From positions 1 through 64,000 of the forward strand of contig VERE01000015.1 of the NCBI GenBank assembly GCA_018882835.1: DNA of 64,000 nucleotides, written 5' to 3'. This document shows positions 58,147 through 64,000 of this stretch, piece by piece. Under the pieces are notes generated by a model, which saw nothing but the letters and a program-made list of their open reading frames with translations, was not told the DNA's origin and did not search any database. Source of the stretch: Limnohabitans sp. (GTDB lineage: Bacteria > Pseudomonadota > Gammaproteobacteria > Burkholderiales > Burkholderiaceae_C). Within the stretch, counting starts at the first letter, position 1. Each line of letters starts with the position of its first letter. The translations under genes were made by a program, and so were the position numbers.

Positions 58147-59247
58147 GTGCATAGCGTTCACCTTCACTACACCCTGGATGCCCAGTCGGCTCCCACGCCG
58201 GGCTTGGTCAGCCATCCCTTGATGACACTGCTGCAGAGCATTGAAAGGCAAGGATCGATCAGCGCAGCAGCGCGCGAATTGGGCCTGTCCTATCGCCATG
58301 TCTGGGGCGCCCTCAAGCGCTGGGAGCAAGAGCTGGGCAATGAGTTGATCGTCTGGGAAAAAGGCCAGGCGGCGCGCCTGACCGAGTTTGGACGCAAGCT
58401 CATGTGGGCTGAGCGCCAAACGCAGGCCCGACTGGCCCCCCAAATTCAGGCCCTTCGCGCCGACCTGGAGCGCACCTTTGCCGTGGCCTTTGACCCGGAC
58501 GTGCATGTGTTGACCTTGTATGCCAGCCATGACGACGCCGTCGCGCGCCTGCAAGAACACACGGCCTCCCAGGGTCTTCACCTGGACGTGCGCTTTTGCG
58601 GCAGCGTGGATGCCATTCGAGCCCTGAACGAGGGCCGTTGCAGCGTAGCGGGTTTTCATACCCTGGAGACGCCCTCGGCAAACTCTTTGCCAGCAAGGAC
58701 TTACAAGCCCTTGCTGCAACTGGGCAAACACAAGCTGATCGGGTTCGCACGTCGCCAGGTGGGACTGATGACGGCGCCTGGCAACCCCTTGAAGCTACAG
58801 TCGCTGCAGGATGTGGCCAGCAGAGGTGCGCGTTTTGTGAACCGCGAGCTGGGCACAGGCACGCGCGTCTTGCTGGACCAACTGATGGATGAAAGCCAGC
58901 TACGCGCTGACAGCTTGCGTGGCTATGAGGATGTGGAACCCTCGCATGCCGCAGTCGCGGCAAGCATTGCCTCTGGCCGTGCCGATGTGGGCCTGGGCAT
59001 ACAAAGCGCAGCGGTGCGTCAGGGCTTGAGCTTTGTGCCCTTGCTCGTCGAAAATTATTGGCTGGTGTGCCTTAAATCTGCCCTGGAAGCGCCCTCCTTG
59101 GTGAGCTTGCGCGCGCAACTGCAAAGCCCCCCCTGGTTGGAGGCGCTGGCGGCCATCCCAGGCTACCTGCCCCATACCCCCGGAGACATCAAGTCGTTGA
59201 AAAAGGTATTGCCTTGGTGGTACCCGGTGCTTTTAGGCAATAATTAA
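58147..59247 (+). CDS. ModE-like/LysR-type regulator with periplasmic-binding-like domain
   Basis: 366 aa from GTG 58147. An N-terminal winged helix-turn-helix (about 20-85) reads SIERQGSISAAARELGLSYRHVWGALKRWEQELG, split, as in ModE. From about residue 110 a PBP-like domain of the molybdate/tungstate sensor type replaces the ModE TOBE domains (AGFHTLETP, NRELGTGTRVLLDQLM, GLGIQSAAV). It most likely senses tungstate or molybdate and controls the divergent tupBCA genes. An ATG at 58137 is out of frame and closes after five codons. Confidence 0.82.
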   Translation: MHSVHLHYTLDAQSAPTPGLVSHPLMTLLQSIERQGSISAAARELGLSYRHVWGALKRWEQELGNELIVWEKGQAARLTEFGRKLMWAERQTQARLAPQIQALRADLERTFAVAFDPDVHVLTLYASHDDAVARLQEHTASQGLHLDVRFCGSVDAIRALNEGRCSVAGFHTLETPSANSLPARTYKPLLQLGKHKLIGFARRQVGLMTAPGNPLKLQSLQDVASRGARFVNRELGTGTRVLLDQLMDESQLRADSLRGYEDVEPSHAAVAASIASGRADVGLGIQSAAVRQGLSFVPLLVENYWLVCLKSALEAPSLVSLRAQLQSPPWLEALAAIPGYLPHTPGDIKSLKKVLPWWYPVLLGNN

Positions 59248-59294
59248 CGATTAACCGAGCATCCTCAAACCTCACCCTTTTTTGGGGCCCCTGC

Positions 59295-59834
59295 ATGAAC
59301 CCTTTGCTTAAATTCAGCGCGTTGGTTGACGACATCAACACGCGCTTTGGGACGCTGGCCAACTGGGCCATCATCCTTTCTTGTTTCATCAGCTGTGGCA
59401 ATGCCCTGATTCGGTTCGGCTTCAGTATCAGTTCCAACGCCTGGCTTGAAATTCAGTGGTATCTGTTTGCCTTGTGCGTGATGCTGGGCGCCTCGGTGGT
59501 GCTGCGCCTGAACGAGCATGTGCGTGTGGACATTTTCTACGGGCAATTTTCAACGCGCGCCAAAGTTTATGTGGACATTTTTGGCCTGATGGTCTTCCTG
59601 CTTCCGGTCATGGGCTTGATGGCCTACCTGGCCCTGCCCCAGTTTCTCAAAATGTTTGCCAACAACGAGATGTCCAGCAACGCCGGCGGCCTGATCCGCT
59701 GGCCAGCCATGCTGCTGTTGCCACTGGGCTTTTTCATGGTTTTCCTGCAAGGCCTGTCTGAGACCATCAAGCGCGTGGCCTGGCTGCGCGGCGAATTCGA
59801 AATGAACCTGGTGTACGAGAGGCCTCTGCAATGA
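59295..59834 (+). CDS. dctQ: TRAP transporter small permease DctQ
   Basis: 179 aa with four helices; RFGFSISSNAWLEIQWYLFAL and LGASVVLRLNEHVRVDIFYGQF, each in part, are hallmarks of DctQ. It pairs with DctM in solute uptake driven by the sodium or proton gradient. It overlaps dctM by 4 bp. Confidence 0.92.
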   Translation: MNPLLKFSALVDDINTRFGTLANWAIILSCFISCGNALIRFGFSISSNAWLEIQWYLFALCVMLGASVVLRLNEHVRVDIFYGQFSTRAKVYVDIFGLMVFLLPVMGLMAYLALPQFLKMFANNEMSSNAGGLIRWPAMLLLPLGFFMVFLQGLSETIKRVAWLRGEFEMNLVYERPLQ

Positions 59835-61324
59835 CCGTCGAACAATTCGCGCCCCTCATGTTCTTGGGGCTGATTCTGGTGATGCTGATCGGCTTTCCGG
59901 TTGCATTCTCACTTGGTGCCCTGGGACTGTTCTGTGGCTTCTTTGCGATTCACATGGGCTGGTTCCCTGCCAACTTCCTGGGCAACCTGCCCTTGAACGT
60001 GTTTGGCATTTTGTCAAACGAGCTTTTGCTGGCCATCCCGTTCTTCACCCTGATGGGCGCCATCCTTGAAAAATGCGGGCTGGCCGAGGACATGCTGGAC
60101 TCCATGGGCCAGCTCTTCGGCCCGGTGCGCGGCGGCTTGGGTTACTCGGTCATCATCGTGGGCTTCATCCTGGGCGCCATCACAGGCACCGTTGCAGGAC
60201 AGGTCATTGCCATGGCCATGATCTCTTTGCCCGTCATGATGCGTTATGGCTATGACATGCGGTACGCCACCGGCGTGCTGGCAGCGTCTGGCACCATCAC
60301 CCAGCTGGTGCCCCCGTCACTGGTGCTGGTGGTGATGGCCGACCAACTGGGACAGTCGGTGGGCGACATGTACAAAGGGGCCTGGGGCCCGTCCATCCTG
60401 CAAATCATTTTGTTCGCGCTGTACACCTTTGTGCTGAGTCGCCTGCGCCCGAACATGATGCCAGGCGTCCCGGCGGAAGCCCGCACCCTTCAAGGCTGGT
60501 CGCTCTGGGCCAAATGCCTGCGCGGCATCATTCCCTCGGCCATTCTGATTTTTGCGGTCTTGGGCAGCATGGGCGGCTTGCCTGGCATTGACACTGCCGT
60601 GGCCACCCCCACAGAAGCGGGTGCCATGGGCGCCGTGGGCGCCTTCATTCTGGCGGCCATCCACCGTCGCCTCAGCTGGGACCTGGTCAAGGAGGCCATG
60701 GGCGGCACCATGCGCATCACGGCCATGGTGGTCTTCATCCTGATTGGCTCGCGCGTGTTCTCGCTGGTCTTCCAAGGGGTAGACGGCGGCAAATGGATCG
60801 AGCACATGCTGAGCAACCTGCCAGGGGGCCAGGTGGGTTTCCTGATCGTGGTCAACATCTTCATTTTCTTCCTGGCGTTCTTCCTCGACTTTTTTGAGAT
60901 CGCCTTCATCATCTTGCCCATGCTGGGGCCGGTCGCCGTCAAAATGGGGATCGACCAAATTTGGTTTGGGGTGCTGCTGTGCGTGAACATGCAAACCAGC
61001 TTCATGCACCCGCCCTTTGGCTTTGCCCTTTTTTACTTGCGGGGCATTTCCGACTCTCTCTTCAAGTCTGGCGCCATTCCCCAAAAGGTGGAGTCGCGTG
61101 ACATTTACCTGGGTGCCATTCCCTGGGTGATCCTTCAGTTGTTGCTGGTGGTCATCGTGATCTTTGTGCCTGAAACCGTCACCTCGTTCCTGGACAAACC
61201 GCCCGCGGTGGATTTGAACAGCGTCCAGATTGAGGCACCTACGGATGACCTCAATCTCAACAACGACGCGCCCGACATGAACGAATTGTTTGGCAACAAA
61301 CCCGAGCCGGCAGCCAAGCCATGA
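59831..61324 (+). CDS. dctM: TRAP transporter large permease DctM
   Basis: 497-aa transporter with about twelve to fourteen helices. AIPFFTLMGAILEKCGLAEDML, split, and GAITGTVAGQVIAMAMISLPVMMRYGYD, split, are conserved in the large TRAP subunit. The acidic C-terminal tail of about 60 residues (DLNLNNDAPDMNELFGNK) is longer than usual. It overlaps the following small gene by 4 bp. Its binding protein is probably the convergent DctP-like gene at 61820. Confidence 0.94.
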   Translation: MTVEQFAPLMFLGLILVMLIGFPVAFSLGALGLFCGFFAIHMGWFPANFLGNLPLNVFGILSNELLLAIPFFTLMGAILEKCGLAEDMLDSMGQLFGPVRGGLGYSVIIVGFILGAITGTVAGQVIAMAMISLPVMMRYGYDMRYATGVLAASGTITQLVPPSLVLVVMADQLGQSVGDMYKGAWGPSILQIILFALYTFVLSRLRPNMMPGVPAEARTLQGWSLWAKCLRGIIPSAILIFAVLGSMGGLPGIDTAVATPTEAGAMGAVGAFILAAIHRRLSWDLVKEAMGGTMRITAMVVFILIGSRVFSLVFQGVDGGKWIEHMLSNLPGGQVGFLIVVNIFIFFLAFFLDFFEIAFIILPMLGPVAVKMGIDQIWFGVLLCVNMQTSFMHPPFGFALFYLRGISDSLFKSGAIPQKVESRDIYLGAIPWVILQLLLVVIVIFVPETVTSFLDKPPAVDLNSVQIEAPTDDLNLNNDAPDMNELFGNKPEPAAKP

Positions 61325-61773
61325 GTGACCCCGTGCAAGGATCGGTCGAGGGCCGATCCTTCACGCGTTGCAGCCAGTTGCTGGCCTGCTTGATGGTGCT
61401 TGGGGTGTTTTGGCAAGGCTGGCTGGCCCTGAATCAGCCCGGCAGCGAGCCGCTGGACCGCACGACGTCGGTGCTATTGGGCCTGGGCCTGCTGTCATTG
61501 CTGGCTTGTTTGGTTTTCATCCTGACCAGTCGCACCTGCATTGACGACACCCACATCCGTCAAACCGGCATCTGGCCGCGCAAAGTGGCCATCGCAAAAA
61601 TCTCGCAATTGAAAATGATCCATGTGCCGCGACTGACCTGGCTGATTGCGCCACGCCTGGTGGTGCGCACCGGCCTGACCGGCTGGTATGTCTTTCATGC
61701 GGCTGAAGACCCCGTGATTCAGCGCTTTTGGGCTTTGAGCCTGCGGCCCTTCGCAGCGCCCCCCAAAAACTGA
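61321..61773 (+). CDS. Small membrane protein with PH-like domain
   Basis: 150 aa. Two helices (about 17-37 and 48-68) are followed by a basic domain of about 75 residues (DDTHIRQTGIWPRKVAIAKI, then LVVRTGLTGWYVFHAAED) that resembles bacterial PH (YdbT-like) domains. Function unknown. It overlaps dctM by 4 bp and is the last gene before a strong terminator, so it belongs to the TRAP operon by position. Confidence 0.65.
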   Translation: MSDPVQGSVEGRSFTRCSQLLACLMVLGVFWQGWLALNQPGSEPLDRTTSVLLGLGLLSLLACLVFILTSRTCIDDTHIRQTGIWPRKVAIAKISQLKMIHVPRLTWLIAPRLVVRTGLTGWYVFHAAEDPVIQRFWALSLRPFAAPPKN

Positions 61774-61795
61774 AAAAGCCCCTCACGGGGCTTTT
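61774..61795. terminator. Bidirectional Rho-independent terminator
   Basis: AAAAGCCCC (61774-61782), loop TCAC, GGGGCTTTT (61787-61795): a perfect 9-bp stem with A/T flanks on both sides. It lies between the convergent TRAP operon and dctP gene and can end transcripts from both. Confidence 0.88.
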
Positions 61796-61819
61796 CGGGA
61801 AGCGTCAAGCTGCTGGCGC

Positions 61820-62902
61820 TTAAAGTTTCTGCGAGGCCATGAACTGGTCAAAACGCATTTCGGCAAAACGGAACCAAAGCACCTGATCGCGCTGGAAGGC
61901 GCGCAAATCTTCGTAGATTTTTTTCCACTCGGGGCTCTTGGCATTGTTCTCGGCGAACACTTCCATGGAAGCCTTGAAAGAAGCTTCCAGCACGGGTTGC
62001 GAGAACGGCAAAACCTTCGTTTTGGCAGCCACCAGTTGTTTCAAGGCCGTGGGGTTCAGCGCGTCGTACTTGGCCAGCATGTCCGAGTTGGCGTAGGCCG
62101 CTGCAGCTTCAACGATGGCCTGGTTCTCTGGGGACAAGGCGGCAAAGGCCTTTTGGTTGATGAAGAAGTCCACCTCCGGACCACCCTCCCACCAGCCAGG
62201 GTAGTAGTAGAAGGGAGCGACTTTGTTGAAGCCCAATTTCTGGTCGTCGTAAGGACCCACCCACTCGGCGGCATCGATGGTGCCTTTTTCCAGGGCTTGG
62301 TAAATTTCACCACCAGGGATACTTTGCGGCACAGCGCCCAGCTTCTGCATCACCTCGCCAATCAAGCCGCCACCCAAACGCATTTTCATGCCCTTGAAAT
62401 CGGTGACCGCCTTGATTTCCTTGCGGAACCAGCCTCCCATCTGGGTGCCCGTGTTGCCGCCAGCAAAGCTCAGCATGCCGTAATTGGCATAGAACTCGTT
62501 CATCAGCTTGCGGCCGTTGCCATGCTTCATCCAGGCATTCATCTGGCGGGCGTTCAAGCCGAAGGGCACCGCAGAACCCAGGGCGAAGGCCGGGTTCTTG
62601 CCGTAAAAGTAGTAAGGCACAGTATGGGCCAATTCGACGGTGCCGTTTTGCACGCCGTCCACCACGCCAAATGCGGGCATCAGTTCGCCACCCGAGTGAA
62701 CGGAAATCTCAAACTTGCCGCCCGACATGGCTTTGACCTGCTTGGCAAACACTTCGGCACCGCCGTAAATCGTGTCCAGTGCTTTGGGGAAACTGGAAGC
62801 CAGACGCCAACGCACCGCAGCCTGGGCATGCACGGCAGGCGCGACGCCAGCGGCCAAAACGCCAGCAATACCGGCTTGTTTGATAAGAGAACGACGATCC
62901 AT
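61820..62902 (-). CDS. dctP: TRAP transporter solute-binding protein DctP, TakP-like
   Basis: 360 aa with a twin-arginine signal (RRSLIKQAGIAGVLAAG, cleavage near AVHAQA at about 27). The mature start WRLASSFPKALDTIYGGAEVFAKQV, split, and GGELMPAFGVVDGV resemble TakP, the 2-oxo acid binding protein of Rhodobacter, so pyruvate-like or branched 2-oxo acids are candidate ligands. Arg in MKMRLGGG probably salt-bridges the carboxylate. It faces the dctQM genes. Confidence 0.9.
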   Translation of the reverse strand: MDRRSLIKQAGIAGVLAAGVAPAVHAQAAVRWRLASSFPKALDTIYGGAEVFAKQVKAMSGGKFEISVHSGGELMPAFGVVDGVQNGTVELAHTVPYYFYGKNPAFALGSAVPFGLNARQMNAWMKHGNGRKLMNEFYANYGMLSFAGGNTGTQMGGWFRKEIKAVTDFKGMKMRLGGGLIGEVMQKLGAVPQSIPGGEIYQALEKGTIDAAEWVGPYDDQKLGFNKVAPFYYYPGWWEGGPEVDFFINQKAFAALSPENQAIVEAAAAYANSDMLAKYDALNPTALKQLVAAKTKVLPFSQPVLEASFKASMEVFAENNAKSPEWKKIYEDLRAFQRDQVLWFRFAEMRFDQFMASQKL

Positions 62903-62928
62903 GTTTTACTCCGATTGATTCAAGACGT

Positions 62929-62950
62929 GGGACAAGCCAAGGCTTGTCCC
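62929..62950. other. Perfect 10-bp hairpin in the dctP leader
   Basis: GGGACAAGCC (62929-62938), AA, GGCTTGTCCC (62941-62950) is a perfect inverted repeat 27 bases upstream of the dctP ATG and 79 bases after the dxs stop. On the minus strand a T-run comes before, not after, the hairpin, so it is not a standard terminator for dxs. It could be an mRNA stabiliser, weak terminator or operator. Confidence 0.7.
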
Positions 62951-63028
62951 GGCAAAAAAGCAGATTGTAGGCAATCGCTTGCCCTAAAACGCGAAGGGTT
63001 ACGGGTGCTGCTCTGTGTTTGATGCAGA

Positions 63029-64000
63029 TCAGACCACGCGCTTGAGCGTGGCACCTGCGACGGCGACGGATTGTGTGCAGACATCGCCAAAACGTTGACG
63101 CACAGAGGCTTCGATGCCTGCCGCGTCCAGCCCCATAGCGGCCAAAAGCTTGGCAGGATCACCGTGCTCTGTGAAGACATCGGGGATGCCCAGCACCTGC
63201 ACGGGGCACTGAACGCCCGCAGCTTGCAAAGCCTCGAGCACCGCACTGCCAGCTCCCCCCAGAACAGTGCCCTCTTCGAGCGTGACCAAAGCCTTGTGCG
63301 TGCGTGCCAGTTCCAGCACAAGCTCGACATCGAGAGGTTTTGCCCAACGCATGTTGGCCACGGTGGCGTTCAGGTTGTCGGCAGCTTTCAGTGCCGGGTA
63401 AAGCAGCGTGCCAAACACCAAAAAGGCGACGCCTTGGCCTTGACGCCGGACCTCCCCCTTGCCAAAAGGCAAGGGCTGCAAGCCGGGCTGCACTGGCACA
63501 CCGGCACCAGCGCCACGGGGGTAGCGCACTGCCACGGCATGGTCTTGCTGATGGGCGGTGGTCAACAATTGGCGGCACTCGTTTTCGTCGGCCGGGCACG
63601 CCACGCTGACATTGGGAATGCAGCGCAGGAACGGAATGTCATACACACCAGCGTGGGTGGCACCGTCTGCCCCCACGATCCCGGCACGGTCGAGCGCCAG
63701 CACCATGGGCAATTTTTGCAAAGCCACATCATGAATGAGTTGGTCGTAGGCGCGCTGCAAGAAGGTGGAGTAAATCGCCACCACCGGCTTCAGGCCCTCG
63801 CAGGCCAGGCCAGCGGCAAAGGTCACGGCATGTTGCTCGGCGATGCCCACGTCGTAGTAACGCTCGGGGAAACGTTTTTCAAACGCCACCAAGCCCGACC
63901 CCTCGCGCATGGCCGGCGTGATACCCACCACACGGGGGTCTTGCGCGGCCATGTCACACAGCCATTCTCCGAACACTTGGGTAAAGGTGGTTTTGGCCGG
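63029..64000 (-). CDS. dxs: 1-deoxy-D-xylulose-5-phosphate synthase Dxs, 5' part beyond window
   Basis: Partial: the frame is open through the right edge. About 323 C-terminal residues are present, covering the central transketolase pyrimidine-binding domain ([45 protein letters not shown]) and the C-terminal domain ([16 protein letters not shown]). Dxs makes DXP from pyruvate and glyceraldehyde 3-phosphate, the first step of the non-mevalonate isoprenoid path, with thiamine diphosphate; that cofactor's main domain is outside the window. Confidence 0.96.
   Translation of the reverse strand, partial: PAKTTFTQVFGEWLCDMAAQDPRVVGITPAMREGSGLVAFEKRFPERYYDVGIAEQHAVTFAAGLACEGLKPVVAIYSTFLQRAYDQLIHDVALQKLPMVLALDRAGIVGADGATHAGVYDIPFLRCIPNVSVACPADENECRQLLTTAHQQDHAVAVRYPRGAGAGVPVQPGLQPLPFGKGEVRRQGQGVAFLVFGTLLYPALKAADNLNATVANMRWAKPLDVELVLELARTHKALVTLEEGTVLGGAGSAVLEALQAAGVQCPVQVLGIPDVFTEHGDPAKLLAAMGLDAAGIEASVRQRFGDVCTQSVAVAGATLKRVV

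Overview
The window looks like chromosomal DNA from a Gram-negative betaproteobacterium, most likely order Burkholderiales, family Comamonadaceae (Limnohabitans/Rhodoferax/Hydrogenophaga-like). This rests on the gene families and their order (pilE-ribD-ribE-ribBX-ribH-nusB, tolQRA behind ybgC, urt/ure/NtrBC, form II CODH-like genes), high G+C, very dense packing with many 4-bp start/stop overlaps, and outer-membrane functions such as Tol. It is an inference from recognition, not a database search. No rRNA, tRNA, CRISPR array, insertion sequence or prophage was seen. No gap between genes exceeds about 290 bases.

Layout. 1-382: 3' end of a minor type IV pilin gene. 402-5494: riboflavin genes ribD, ribE, ribBX, ribH, then nusB and an aminotransferase. 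5491-7936: ybgC-tolQ-tolR-tolA, without tolB/pal. 7959-12365 (minus): an SDR enzyme, HpaH-like hydratase, MFS permease, aroC and a CBS-domain protein. 12454-15891 (plus): metY, an alpha/beta hydrolase and a cytochrome P450. 15898-22696: a YihY membrane protein, DUF2069 protein, FAD oxidase, thyA-folA, DUF4337 protein, EamA exporter and exonuclease III.

22703-39602 is a nitrogen block. On the minus strand lie ntrC, ntrB, a DUF4124 protein and glnA, then a CinA-type protein and an EI24 protein, then the urea ABC transporter urtABCDE. Divergent from urtA runs ureA-(55-aa His-rich peptide)-ureB-ureC-ureE-ureF-ureG. I find a good sigma54 promoter before glnA with an NtrC box almost identical to the E. 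coli glnA enhancer. I also find two divergent sigma54-type promoters in the urtA/ureA gap with a shared NtrC-like box between them. The window therefore encodes the regulator pair NtrB/NtrC and its likely targets: urea import, hydrolysis to ammonia, and assimilation by glutamine synthetase. The urease accessory gene ureD is not present here.

39614-48389: recC-recB-recD as an overlapping operon directly behind ureG. 48392-55709 (minus): a six-gene cox-like set (coxS-L-M-D-E-G order) plus a PfkB sugar kinase. The large subunit carries the form II motif AYRGAGR, so CO may not be the true substrate. 55826-58088 (minus): tungstate transporter tupBCA, with a divergent ModE/LysR-like regulator at 58147 and an 8-bp inverted repeat between them. 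59295-62902: TRAP transporter dctQ-dctM, a small membrane protein, and a convergent TakP-like binding protein. 63029-64000: 3' part of dxs, running off the right edge.
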